Assembly (NCBI RefSeq): GCF_964656455.1
Contig: NC_135726.1
Location: 22,207,168-22,271,167, forward strand
Origin: Halichoerus grypus
Lineage: Eukaryota > Chordata > Mammalia > Carnivora > Phocidae
Direction of reading: 5' to 3'
Length of the DNA: 64,000 bases
Below are positions 22,224-33,129 of the stretch, in pieces. The notes under the pieces were generated by a model, which saw nothing but the letters and a program-made list of their open reading frames with translations, made no database searches and was not told the origin of the DNA. A program made the position numbers and the translations under genes. Position 1 is the stretch's first letter. The number at the start of each line of letters is the position of its first letter.

Positions 22224-25200
22224 TCATATCAGTGAGGTCATATGATACATGTCTTTCTCTGATTGACTTATTTCGCTCAGCATAACACTCTCCAGTTCCA
22301 TCCACGTCGTTGCAAATGGCAAGATCTCATTCCTTTTGATGGCTGCATAATATTCCAATATATATATATATATATACCACATCTTCTTTATCCATTCATC
22401 TGTCGATGGACATCTTGGCTCTTTCCACAGTTTGGCTATTGTGGACATTGCTGCTATAAACATCGGGGTGCACGTACCCTTTCGGATCCCTACTTTTGTA
22501 TCTTTGGGGTAAATACCCAGTAGTGCAATTGCTGGATCATATGGTAGCTCTATTTTCAACTTTTTGAGGAACCTCCATACTGTTTTCCAGAGTGGCTGCA
22601 CCAGCTTGCATTCCCACCAACAGTGTAGGAGGGTTCCCCTTTCTCTGCATCCCTGCCAACATCTGTCATTTACTGACTTGTTAATTTTAGCCATTCTGAC
22701 TGGTGTGAGGTGGTATCTCATTGAGGTTTTGATTTGGATTTCCCTGATGCCGAGCAATGTTGAGCACTTTTTCATGTGTCTTTTGGCCATCTGGATGTCT
22801 TCTTTGGAGAAATGTCTGTTCATGTCTTCTGCCCATTTCTTGATGGGATTATTTGTTCTTTGGGTGTTGAGTTTGATAAGATCTTTATAGATTTTGGATA
22901 CTAACCCTTTATCTGATATGTCATTTGCAAATATCTTCTCCCATTCTGTCGGCTGTCTTTTGGTTTTGTTGACTGTTTCCTTTGCTTTGCAAAAGCTTTT
23001 TATCTTGATGAAGTCCAAATAGTTCCTTTTTGCCCTTGCTTCCCTTGCCTTTGGTGATGTTTCTAGGAAGAAGTTGCTGCGGCTGAGGTCGAAGAGGTTG
23101 CTGCCTGTGTTCTCCTTTAGGATTTTGATGGACTCCTGTCTCACATTGAGGTCTTTCAACCATTTTGAGTCTATTTTTGTGTGTGGTGTAAGGAAATGGT
23201 CCAGTTTCATTCTTCTGCATGTGGCTGTCCCATTTTCCCAACACCATTTGTTGAAGAGACTGTCTTTTCCATTGGACATTCTTTCCTGCTTTGTCAAAGA
23301 TTAGTTGACCATAGAATTGAGGGTCCATTTCTGGGCCCTCTATTCTGTTCCATTGATCTGTGTGTCTGTTTTTGTGCCAGTACCATACTGTCTTGATGAT
23401 GACAGCTTTGTAATAGAGCTGGAAGTCCGGAATTGTGATGTCACCAGCTTTGCTTTTATTTTTCAACATTCCTCTGGCTATTCGGGGTCTTTTCTGGTTC
23501 CATACAAATTTTAGGATTATTTGTTCCATTGCTTTGAAAAAAGTGGATGGTATTTTGATGGGGATTGCATTGAATGTTTAGATTGCTCTAGGTAGCATTG
23601 ACATCTTCACAATATTTGTTCTTCCATCCATGAGCATGGAACGTTTTTCCATTTCTTTGTGTCTTCCTCAATTTCTTTCATGAGTATTTTATAGTTTTCT
23701 GAGTACAGATCCTTTGCCTCTTTGGTTAGATTTATTCCCAGGTATCTTAGGGTTTTGGGTGCAGTTGTAAATGGGATCAACTCCTTAATCAACTCCTTAA
23801 TTTCTCTCTCTTCTGTCTTGTTGTTGGTGTATAGGAATGCCACTGATTTCTGTGCATTGATTTTATATCCTGCCACTTTACTGAATTCCTGTATGAGTTC
23901 TAGCAGTTTTGGGATGGAGTCTTTGGGGTTTTCCACATAAAGTATCATATCATCTGCAAAGAGTGAGAGTTTGACTTCATCTTTGCCGATTCGGATGCCT
24001 TTGATTTCTTTTTGTTGTCTGATTGCTGTGGCTAGGACTTCTAATACTATGTTGAATAGCAGTGGTGATAGTGGACATCCCTGCCGCGTTCCTGACCTTA
24101 GGGGGAAAGCTCTCAGTTTTTCCCCATTGAGAATGATATTCGCTGTAGGTTTTTCAGAGATGGCTTTTATGATATTGAGGTATGTACCCTCTATGCCTAT
24201 ACTCTGAAGAGTTTTGATCAAGAAAGGATGCTGTACTTTGTCAAATGCTTTTTCTGCATCTATTGAGAGGATCATATGATTCTTGTTCTTTCTTTTGTTA
24301 ATGTATTGTATCACGTTGATTGATTTGCGGAAGTTGAACCAACCTTGCAGCCCAGGGATAAATCCCAATTGGTTGTGGTGAATAATCCTTTTAATGTACT
24401 GTTGGATCCTATTGGCTAGTATTTTGGTGAGAATTTTTGCATCCATGTTCATCAGGGATATTGGTCTGTAATTCTCCTTTTTGATGGGGTCTTTGTCCGG
24501 TTTTGGGATCAAGGTAATGGTGGCCTCATAAAATGAGTTTGGAACTTTTCCTTCCATTTCTATTTTTTGGAACAGTTTCAGAAGAATAGGTATTAACTCT
24601 TCTTTAAATGTTTGGTAGAATTCCCCTGGGAAGCCATCTGGCCCTGGGCTTTTGTTTGTTGGGAGATTTTTGATGACTGCTTCAATTTCCTTAGTGGTTA
24701 TAGGTCTGTTCAGGTTTTCTATTTCTTCCTGGTTCAGTTTTGGTAGTTGATACATCTCTAGGAATGCATACATTGCTTCCAGATTATCTAATTTGCTGGC
24801 ATAGAGTTGCTCATAATATGTTCTTATAATTGTTTGTATTTCTTTGGTGTTGGTTGTGATCTCTCCTCTTTCATTCATGATTTTGTTGATTTGGGTCATT
24901 TCTCTTTTCTTTTTGATAAGTCTGGCCAGGGGTTTATCAATCTTGTTAATTCTTTCAAAGAACCAGCTCCTAGTTTTGTTGATCTGTTCTACTGTTCTTT
25001 TGGTTTCTATTTCATTGATTTCTGCTCTGATCTTTATTATTTCTCTTCTCCTGCTGGGTTTAGGCTTTATTTGCTGTTCTTTCTCCAGCTCCTTTAGGTG
25101 TAGGGTTAGGTTGTGCACTTGAGACCTTTCTTGTTTCTTGAGAAGGCTTGTATTGCTATATACTTTCCTCTTAGGACTGCCTTTGCTGCATCCCAAAGAT

Positions 25201-26053
25201 TTTGAACAGTTGTGTTTTCATTTTCATTGGTTTCCATGAATTTTTTTAATTCTTCTTTAATTTCCTGGTTGACCCATTCATTCTTTAGTAGGACACTCTT
25301 TAGCCTCCACGTATTTGAGTTCTTTCCGACTTTCCTCTTGTGATTGAGTTCTAGTTTCAAAGCATTGTGGTCTGAAAATATGCAGGGGATGATCCCAATC
25401 TTCTGGTACCGGTTGAGACCTGATTTATGACCTAGGATGTGATCGATTCTGGAGAATGTTCCATGGGCACTAGAGAAGAATGTGTATTCTGTTGCTTTGG
25501 GATGGAATGTTCTGAATATGTCTGTGAAGTCCATTTGGTCCAGTGTGTCATTTAAAGTCTTTATTTCCTTGTTGATCTTTTGCTTAGACGATCTGTCCAT
25601 TTCAGTGAGGGGGGTGTTAAAGTCCCCCACTATTATTGTATTGTTGTCAATGTGTTTCTTTGCTTTTGTTATTAATTGCCTTATATAATTGGCTGCTCCC
25701 ATGTTAGGGGCATAGATATTTACAATTGTTAGATCTTCTTGTTGGATATACCCTTTAAGTAGGATATAGTGTCCTTCCTCATATCTTATTACAGTCTTTG
25801 GTTTAAAATCTAATTTGTCTGATATAAGGATTGCCACCCCAGCTTTCTTTTGGTGTCCATTAGCATGGTAAATGGTTTTCCACCCCCTCACTTTCAATCT
25901 GGGGGTGTCTTTGGGTCTAAAATGAGTCTCTTGCAGACAGCATATCGATGGGTCTTGTTTTTTAATCCTATCTGATAGCCTGTGTCTTTTGATTGGGGCA
26001 TTTAGCCCATTTACATTCAGGGTAACTATTGAAAGATAGGAATTTAGTGCCAT
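22224..26053 (-). pseudogene. L1 ORF2: L1 ORF2 (endonuclease-reverse transcriptase), disabled
   Basis: Encodes the L1 replication protein: an APE-type endonuclease that nicks the target and a reverse transcriptase that copies the RNA there. The ATG is at 26053. Endonuclease residues are intact in the first 315 codons: QETH (41-44), GDFN (143-146), RID (202-204) and SDH (227-229). The RT track lies at 25196-23607 with SIDAEKAFD and FADD (FADD codons at about 23960-23949). A C-terminal Cys-rich segment (CWQGC...HCWWEC) ends the protein. By comparison of frames, lesions are a 1-base loss near 25144, a 1-base loss near 23626, a stop at 23578-23580 (TAA), and a 2-base loss in an A-run near 23266. 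Restoring the four bases would give about 1,277 codons, the usual ORF2 length. A (TA)n expansion at about 22358-22376 stays in frame near the C-terminus. Confidence 0.95.
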
Positions 26054-26134
26054 TGTATTGCCTGTAAGGTGACTGTTATTGTATATTGTCTGTGTTCCTT
26101 TCTGGTCTATGTTGTTTTTAGGCTCTCTCTTTGC

Positions 26135-27027
26135 TTAGAGGACCCCTTTCAAGATTTCTTGTAGGCCTGGTTTCGTGTTTGCAAATTCCTTTAGTTTTTG
26201 TTTGTCCTGGAAGCTTTTTATCTCTCCTTCTATTTTCAATGACAGCCTAGCTGGATATAGTATTCTTGGCTGCATATTTTTCTCATTTAGTGCTCTGACT
26301 ATATCCTGCCAGTCCTTTCTGGCCTGCCAGGTCTCTGTGGATAGGTCTGTTGCCAATCTAATTAGTTTCTACCATTGTAGGTTACAGAGCTCTTCTCCTG
26401 AGCTGCTTTCAGGATTTTCTCTTTGTCTCTGAGACTCGTAAGTTTTACTATTAGATGTCGGGGTGTTGACCTATTTTTATTGATTTTGAGAGGGGTTCTC
26501 TGTGCTTCCTGGATTTTGGTGTCTGTTTCCTTCCCCAAATTAGGGAAGTTCTCTGCTATAATTTGCTCCATTATACCTTCTGCCCCTCTCTCTCTTTCTT
26601 CTTCTTCTGGGATCCCAGTTATTCTAATGTTGTTTCATCTTATGGTATCGCTTATCTCTCGAATTCTGCCCTCATGATCCAGTAGTTGTTTATCTCTCTT
26701 TTTCTCAGCTTCTTTATTTTCCATCATTTGGTCTTCTATATCACTGATTCTCTCTTCTGCCTCATTTATCCTAGCAGTTAGCACCCCCATATTTGATTGC
26801 ACCTCATTAATAGCCTTTTTGATTTTGACTTGGTTAGATTTTAGTTCTTTTTCTTCTCCAGAAAGGGTTTCTCTAATAACTTCCATGCTTTTTTCAAGCC
26901 CAGCTAGTATCTTTAAAGTGATGATTCTGAACTCTAGATCCTACATTGTACCAATGTCCGTATTGAGTAGGTCCCTGGCAGTCGGTACTACCTCTTTTTG
27001 TTGAGGTGATTTTTTCCGTCTTGTCAT
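26135..27027 (-). pseudogene. L1 ORF1: L1 ORF1 (RNA-binding chaperone), disabled
   Basis: Encodes the ORF1p-type RNA-binding protein that coats L1 RNA as trimers. The ATG at 27027 begins MTRRKKSP. A coiled-coil-like segment with heptad-rich text (ARINEAEERISDIEDQ) lies in the 26886-26635 frame. The central RNA-binding part follows from 26571, and the C-terminal part ends ...LKEFANTKPGLQEILKGVL at 26135. Three lesions are visible: a TAG at 26943-26941 (codon 29), a TGA at 26637-26635 (codon 131), and a 1-base loss near 26360 that moves the C-terminus into another frame. The codon-131 stop fits CGA to TGA, a CpG transition. About 297 codons if intact, normal for L1. Confidence 0.93.
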
Positions 27028-27236
27028 TTTGTCCAGAGGAGAATAGATTAATGAGAGAACAAAAGGCTAACAGGGTAACAATGTCCCCAGAAAATATACT
27101 CTAAACAAATCAGAAAAGACCTGAAGCAGTGGGAAAAGAAAGGGAAAGAGAGAAAAAAGAAAAAGAAAAGAAAAAGATAAAGATAAAAACAAAAACAGAA
27201 CAAAACAAAACAAAACCAGAATATGATCATATATGA

Positions 27237-27720
27237 TCAGGCTGGTATATAGATCAGTGCCACACACTAGATTTGGGGTGTATTTTGGTCTGTTAGAAGA
27301 AAGTGCCTCCCAAAATTTTAAAGAAAGAAAACCTTATATATGTACAAAAATAAGGGTTGATACGATGAAGGGATGGAATATGACTGTAAAGATGGAAATT
27401 ATAAAAAATTTTATAAAAGGAATTGATAAGAAGTTTGAAAAGAGAAAGGATTAAAAAAAAGGAAAAAAAAGGGAGAGAATGTGATCAGGCAGGGGAGTAG
27501 AAAAAAACCATACACTAGAGATTTAGGGTATATTTTGATCTGTTAGAAGAAACTATCTCAAAATTTTAAAGAGAGAACAACTTATATATATATGCCAAAA
27601 ATACGGGTAACTACTATGAAGGGATAGAATATGACTCTAAAAATGAAAAATAAAAATGTTTTTTAAAAAAGGGTTTGATAAGATGTTGGTTGAAAAAGGG
27701 AAAAAGAAAAATTCAAAAAA
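27237..27720 (-). repeat. Tandem subrepeats in the L1 5' UTR
   Basis: Two imperfect copies with a period of about 248 bp, beginning near 27237 and 27485. Shared landmarks in order: GATCAGGC, CACTAGA, GTATTTTG, TCTGTTAGAAGAAA, CAAAATTTTAAAGA, TATGAAGGGAT/GATGAAGGGAT and GAATATGACT. Confidence 0.85.
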
Positions 27721-27899
27721 AAAAAAAAGTTTAAAAAAAAAATTAACTTTGAAATTCAGACTACAGAATCATAGTAAAAAAGCCATGGATTCTATGTGCA
27801 GTATTCCCCTAGTGCTGGAGTTCTGCCGTTCTCATTGATCGGTAAACTTGGTCTTGTCTGGTTGTTCTTGCTGATCTTCTGGGGGAGGGGCCTGTTGCC

Positions 27900-28514
27900 A
27901 TGGTTTCCAAATGTCTTTGCCGGAGGCAGAATTGCCCCGCCCTTGCCCGGTCTGGGCTAAGTAATCTGCTCGGGTTTGCTCCGGGAGCTTTTGTTCCCTG
28001 CAAGCTTTCTGTACAGCTTTGGAGGACGAGAGTGAAAATGGCGGCCTCCCAATCTCCGCCCTGGAGGAGCCGAGAACTCGGGCCCCACTCCTCAGTGAGC
28101 CCCCAGAGAAAAGCAGTCAGTCACTCCCGTCTCCCCGGTCTCCGGCCGCACTCCGTGCTCACCCGGCCTGTGACTGAGCGTTTCTATCTCTGGCACCCGA
28201 CCCCGTGTGGAGTCTCCAGACCCAGCAGATCCCTGCAGTGCACTCCCGCGCCGCTCCTCCTGGGGGAAGAAGGTGAGTCTGCCTGGATCTGCCGCTTGTT
28301 GGGTCCCTGCTGGAGGAGCAGTGGCCCGACTGTGCCGCGGATCATGGTTTATGGCAACCCCGAGCTGAGAGCCTGCGCCTGGGCTCCGTCTCTGCAGCCG
28401 GCTTCCCTGCTCCGATACCTGGGAGCTCTGCCACACTCAGGCACCCCCGGTCTTTCTGTGACCCCAAGGGTCCTGAGACCACACTGTCCCACGAGGTTTC
28501 CACCCCCCGCTTAG
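27900..28514 (+). other. Antisense open frame in L1 5' UTR, 204 codons
   Basis: An uninterrupted + strand frame antisense to the L1 promoter region. Its ATG has a strong Kozak setting (GCCATGG, 27897-27903) and it ends at TAG 28512-28514. It starts MVSKCLCRRQ. It has no recognised domain and is rich in Ser, Pro, Leu and Arg as expected of GC-rich sequence. Primate L1s carry a short antisense ORF0 in the 5' UTR; whether this is comparable is speculation. The long frame may simply reflect few AT-rich stop codons in CpG-rich DNA. Confidence 0.3.
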
Positions 28515-28819
28515 CCACTGGAGTGACGTCCCTCAGTGGAGCCGACTTCTAAAACTTCCGATTTTGTGCTCCACTGCTCTATCACTTGCCAGAAGCGGCC
28601 GTCGGAGGCCCCTCCCCCGCCATCTATCCTCCGGAATATTGCCTCAGATTCACTTCTCCGCACGTCCTACCTTCCAGAAAGTGGTCGCTTTTCTGTTCAG
28701 AGAGTTGCTGCTATTATTTTCTTTGATCTCCTGTTGAGTTTGTAGGTGTTCGGAATGGTTTGATTCCCTATCCAGCTGAATTCCTGAGATCAGACGAAAT
28801 CCAGGTCTCCTACTCCTCC

Positions 28820-28828
28820 GCCATCTTG
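28820..28828 (-). promoter_or_regulatory. YY1-type site at the L1 5' end
   Basis: CAAGATGGC on minus, about 10 bases inside the L1 5' end. This is the core YY1 motif found in the same place in human L1, where it sets the transcription start. Confidence 0.75.
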
Positions 28829-28838
28829 CTCCGCCCCC

Positions 28839-28854
28839 TGGCAGAAGTAGTTTT
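28839..28854. repeat. L1 target-site duplication, 5' side
   Basis: TGGCAGAAGTAGTTTT, identical to 21734-21749. Confidence 0.97.
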
Positions 28855-29909
28855 AGGAGTGGTTGCCTATCCTTATCCTCAAAAAGAAGGAGAGGAATTA
28901 GATATAGAAAAATAGTAGGTTGTCTATAAATTACTAATTTCTGGCTTGTCTGAAGGAATGGAAGTAATAGAACAGAGGGTGGAGTCATTGGAATTAGAGA
29001 AGGGAAGGGTAGGGCAGGAGGGGAAAAGGAAAGTGGAGAGGAGAGGAGAGAAGAGGACAATCCAGGTTCTCCAGCTTACAATGAAGTAGAGTTGTTCACT
29101 GTGTGCACAGTCCTGGTAAACCTTTCCTTATATCTCCAGCCCCGCACATTAAAGTGGTACTATTTTAGCCACCATGCCCTTTGCACAATGTGTTCAGTTC
29201 ACCATATTGAAGGGAGAACTGGTCAATTCTGACTCTATGTGTGAGTTTAGATCTCAGAGGAGAGGTCTGGGCTACAGTCATCAGTGGACATGTGGATGCT
29301 GTTTGATGAATAAGAGTTTTAAAGAGTAAAATTGAAGGGAGATATGTCACATTGAACACTGTGAAAGGTGAACATTTAAACAATGTGTGTGAGGAGATGA
29401 CCTGGAAAGGAACCAGGGATGGAGAAGGTGGGGATCCAGGAGGAAAACCAAAAACATGTGGTATACAAAAGGCAGAAACTAATATGCACCTCTATCAGAG
29501 AATATTGAGAGGTTCAATACATTGAGTATTGGCAAATATGAACTATATTTTATAATATGATGTATCATTGTGGATTTCTTGTTTTGGACCTTCACTTACC
29601 CCTGTGGGGAAAAAATTGACTGTTTTCAAGATGGAGAAAGGTAATAAAAATGTAGGACTTCAATATAGTTAACACAATTTCAACATCAATATAATTTCAT
29701 CACTTTGAATAGTTTTTTGAAACAGCATTGAACTAGAATATTTAAATATGTGCCTGTTTCATATTTGGTCAATAATAATGACATAGCAGTTATTACTATT
29801 TGCCAGACTTTATTTGGCATGAAATGGATGTTGAGAGGATTTTCTCCTACTGAGAATGTCCTAGATGCTGGGCTTTGTATATGTGCCACTCGGTATGGGC
29901 ATAAAAGCT
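28855..29909. other. Mostly unique DNA, possible old repeat
   Basis: No coding exon recognised. 29060-29480 has purine-rich wording (GGGATCCAGGAGGAAAACCA) reminiscent of an old mammalian-wide repeat I cannot name. Confidence 0.4.
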
Positions 29910-30140
29910 AATGGCTAAGAGTGAGGTATCAGGGGATGAACTGCCCTTGTGAACCCTGACTCTACCAAACACTAAGTGTGTTACCTTATGGGTAGTCTCT
30001 AAAGAATGGCAAAGACAAGAAGTTCTGGTAATGTAGACAAAAAGGGAGCAAGGGGTAATAAAGTGCCTACCTCATAGACTTTTTGTGATGATTAAAGTAG
30101 ATATTACATGGAAAATACTTTAAACAGTTCTTGACACATC
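29910..30140 (+). repeat. MIR SINE remnant with internal insertion
   Basis: Starts AATGGCTAAGAGTGAGGTAT, then GAACCCTGACTCTACCAAAC, ends CTACCTCATAGACTTTTTGT and TGATTAAAG in MIR order. The middle carries about 60 bp of unrelated sequence. Confidence 0.65.
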
Positions 30141-30427
30141 TTTTGGGTGATGGTGGCAGGACTGTAATCCTAATCTCTTGGACTCTGAAATCCATGCTTC
30201 TCCCAACACACTGGACATTTCCAAACTGTTCTGAGGTGCCCTGTTGGTCAGAGTGAAGCCAAGGGGTCCTCTGTGTATGGGATTAGGGAGGAGGGAGGTG
30301 GGAGAATTCAAGAGAGCTGAGAGATATGAGCCTCTTATTTTACTTATTGGAGGCTTTGATTTCCTCTGTTATGTAAAGTAGGTCCCTAGGTAAGATTTCC
30401 TATGAAAAGCAATCTGCCACTAAGAAT
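30141..30427. other. Unique DNA, nothing recognised
   Basis: No repeat family or exon recognised. Confidence 0.45.
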
Positions 30428-30442
30428 AATAATAACAGTGTG

Positions 30443-30660
30443 GGGCGCCTGGGTGTTTCAGTTGGTCAGGCCTCTACCTTTGGCTCAGGTCATGATCTTA
30501 GGGTCCTGGGATAGAACCCCGCATCACATTGCATGGGGGGGGGCGCTCCCTGCTCAGCGGAGAGTCTGCTTCTCCCTCCCCCTTTTCCCCTCCCCCTGCT
30601 TGTGTTCTCTCTCTTACTCACTCTCAAATAAAAATAAATAAAATCTTAAAAAAAAAAAAA
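30443..30660 (+). mobile_element. CanSINE, + strand
   Basis: Head GGGCGCCTGGGTGTTTCAGT, a G-run of about 10 inside the body (around 30535-30543), tail AAATAAAATC plus poly-A. Target duplication AATAATAACAGTGTG at 30428-30442, with one mismatch at 30663-30677. Tail-to-tail partner of the minus copy at 30892. Confidence 0.95.
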
Positions 30661-30891
30661 AGAATAGTAACAGTGTGACTTGGGAGACACTAAACTATAA
30701 TCCCAAAGCCCTTCCCTATCTCCAACTGTCATAATCCAGAGTTCAATTTGAACATACTGACAGTGTATCAATAAAGCTCTGTGCTGCCACTTTGCTTGCA
30801 TTATGATTCTATTATATCCTTGTTAAAAACAAGCAAATAAACAACAAAAGTAGAATCTTAATATGTATCTGTTGTATCTTCCTCAAATTCT

Positions 30892-31088
30892 TTTTTTTTT
30901 AAAGATTTTATTTATTTATTTGACAGACAGAGAGAGAGCACAAGTAGGCAAAGAGGCAGGCAGAGGGAGAGGAAGAAGCAGGCTCTTTGCTGAGCAGGGA
31001 GCCTGATGTGGGGCTCGATCCCAGGACCCTGGGATCATGACCTGAGCCGAAGGCAGCCACTTAACCAACTGAGCCACCCAGGCGCTCC
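30892..31088 (-). mobile_element. CanSINE, minus strand
   Basis: Poly-T, AAGATTTTATTTATTTATTT, reversed head CTGAGCCACCCAGGCGCTCC. Target duplication of 14 bp with two mismatches (CTTCCTCAAATTCT at 30878-30891, CTTCCTTAATTTCT at 31089-31102). Confidence 0.94.
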
Positions 31089-31189
31089 CTTCCTTAATTT
31101 CTATAACCCACCAAAAAAGCACTTTCAGAAGACAGACAAGTAAAGAGGTCATCATAAAATAGGATGATAGAAATATTTACAAATCTTCT

Positions 31190-31620
31190 TTGAAATAGGA
31201 GAAAAAGAAGTAACTATTTGGGTATGCAAAAGCCTCTTTGGGGAAAGTGACATTCAAAACAGGTCTTAAATTGTGAGCAAGTATTCTCCAGCAGAGAATA
31301 AAAGGGAGGGGATTCCAGATGGAAGGAACAGCATATGCACAATCAACGAGGTATGTGTTAGCATATTTTGCTGGGGAGCCCATGAGCAATTCTGGAAGGA
31401 GATCATAGTGTGCCTGGGGGGTGGGGGTTATGGTAGAAGATGACACTGAAAACATAGCTTGGAATCAGATTTTGAAGAGCCTTATATGCCAAGCTAAAAT
31501 GCTTACTCCATTCTGTAAGCAGTAGACAACGATTCTAGGATTTCAAGCATGAGCCTGCCATGATTAGAATGATTTGAAAAGATCAATCCAGCTCTGTGTG
31601 GAGGAAAGACCAGAACAGAA
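31190..31620 (+). repeat. Ancient mammalian-wide repeat, family uncertain
   Basis: GGGATTCCAGATGGAAGGAACAG-type wording, then GAAGAGCCTTATATGCCAAG and GATCAATCCAGCTCTGTGTG, in the order of an old repeat also represented at 40.4 kb. Confidence 0.45.
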
Positions 31621-32271
31621 AGAGACAAAAAGGAAGTGAAAAATGATCAAGTTCTCCTCTTGAGAGCAAAGTGCCATATTTATTGGGTGAAATGTTGATT
31701 TATCTCTTTGAGCCCTATCTTGTAGCTCTCAACACTCCTTATGTTAGTTTAAGGGTGAGTGCTGCTTTGAAAATGAAAGGCTTTTAGCTAGCTTGTTATG
31801 TGCCTTAATGAAATAAAACCTAATTTATAAGAACAAACAATCTTTAAAATACTTGAAAATGCAAGCACTTTGATGAGCCTGATGGATAAATTCATAAGTA
31901 ATGTACAGGAAACAAGAATTATTAATATCCATAGAGGGGTTTTACAAGGATGCTGTTTCATCCCTTTAAGGACTGATCTGTGGGGGGAGAGGGGACTAAT
32001 TTCACATCAAGGCAGTTACCTATGCAGTACAATGGGTCAGGCTACTCCTAAGTTAGTGGCCAAAGATGGGAAAAAGATTATCAAGAACAGATTTCATATT
32101 TACGTATTAGAAGATCCATTATAAAATAGACAACCTTGATTCTGAAAAAGAAGGAAACTTTAAGAAATCTACATGCTATGAGGATGTATGAACACATTTT
32201 TACTGTGGACCAGGAAGAACAATTATGGGTATTACCACCTCTCTAAGGCTGATTATTTGTCTGATTCACAG
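31621..32271. other. Unique DNA, nothing recognised
   Basis: No repeat or exon recognised. The + frame at 31870-32124 (84 codons) shows no domain. Confidence 0.45.
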
Positions 32272-32865
32272 TCTCCTGTCTCTTTTTTTTTTTCCCATGT
32301 GCCAAATGATTTACTTTTTATTTTCTTATTGAACTATAATTGACATATAACATTATATTAGTTTCAGATGTACAACATAATGATTTGGTATTTGTATATA
32401 TTATAAAATGATCACAGTAAGTCTAGTTAACATCCATCACCATGCATAGTTACAGATATGTTTTTCTTCTGATGAGAACTTTTAAGATTTACTTTCAGAA
32501 ACTTCAAAAATATACAATAGAGTATTATTAACTATAGTTACCACATGTACATTATATCCCCATGACTTATTTTTGTTAACTGGAAGCTTGTACCTTTGAC
32601 CATCTTTTTTTTTTTTTTTTTTAATTAACCTATTATGTATTATTTGTTTCAGGGGTACAGGTCTGTAATTCATCAGTCTTACACAATTTGCAGCACTCAC
32701 CATAGCACATACCCTCCCCAGTGTCCATCACCCAGCCACCCCATCCCTCCCAACCCCACCACTCCAGCAACCCTGTTTGTTTCCTGAGATTAAGAGTCTC
32801 TTACGGTTTGTCTCCCTCTCTGGTTTCATCTTGTTTCATTTCTCCCTCCCTTCTCCTGTCTCTTT
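32272..32865 (-). mobile_element. Composite L1 insertion, minus strand, probable 3' transduction
   Basis: One 14-bp target duplication (TCTCCTGTCTCTTT, 32272-32285 and 32852-32865) encloses two parts. Reading on minus: a 5'-truncated carnivore L1 3' UTR (32851-32623), an A-run (32622-32605), then about 310 bp of older L1MA-type 3' end (32604-32294), then the terminal A tail (32293-32282). An AATAAA lies close to the terminal tail. This is what read-through into a neighbouring old L1 followed by retrotransposition would leave. A nested double insertion or a subfamily with a hybrid 3' end are alternatives. Confidence 0.75.
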
Positions 32866-33129
32866 AGGCTTTTGTGAGTATGAGACTTTATTAGCTTAGC
32901 TTTCTTTTACCTTTTATGTTGTTTGTCTACTGCAGTGGAATTTTTGCTCTGCTCAAACAAAGTGTCACTAAAATCATCCAATGGCATATTGATAACTTTC
33001 AAATATCACATTTCACATATGGCATGACATATCCCAGTTCCTCAGTGTTGACCCCTTTGGCTGTCTACCCCATTTTCCAATGGCTCTGCCTTGTCCTGAA
33101 CAAAAGTGAGGACTTCAAAATGTAAATCT

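Larger units (their letters stand above)
21750..28838 (-). mobile_element. Full-length carnivore L1 (LINE-1), minus strand
   Basis: A complete 7.09 kb L1 read on minus: 5' UTR (28838-27028), ORF1 (27027-26135), an 81-bp spacer, ORF2 (26053-22224), 3' UTR and poly-A tail (22223-21750). The 5' end starts GGGGGCGGAGCAAGATGGCG, the usual intact carnivore L1 start. A perfect 16-bp target duplication flanks it, so it inserted by ordinary target-primed reverse transcription without 5' truncation. Point lesions have broken both ORFs: two stops and one frameshift in ORF1, and one stop and three frameshifts in ORF2. It therefore cannot make its own proteins, but its promoter region looks whole. Intact TSD and few lesions imply a fairly recent, lineage-level insertion. 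Confidence 0.97.
27028..28838 (-). promoter_or_regulatory. L1 5' UTR with internal promoter and CpG-rich region
   Basis: An 1.8 kb 5' UTR. The distal part (about 27840-28838) is GC- and CpG-rich, unlike everything else in the window. The proximal part (27030-27830) is AT-rich and contains a tandem pair of about 248-bp subrepeats. In L1s this region is an RNA polymerase II internal promoter, normally silenced by CpG methylation. Its complete state means it could in principle start transcription of itself on minus, and perhaps antisense on +. Confidence 0.85.

Noticed and set aside
22263..25122. Many + strand frames across the L1
   Set aside because: They are antisense shadows of ORF2, not genes.
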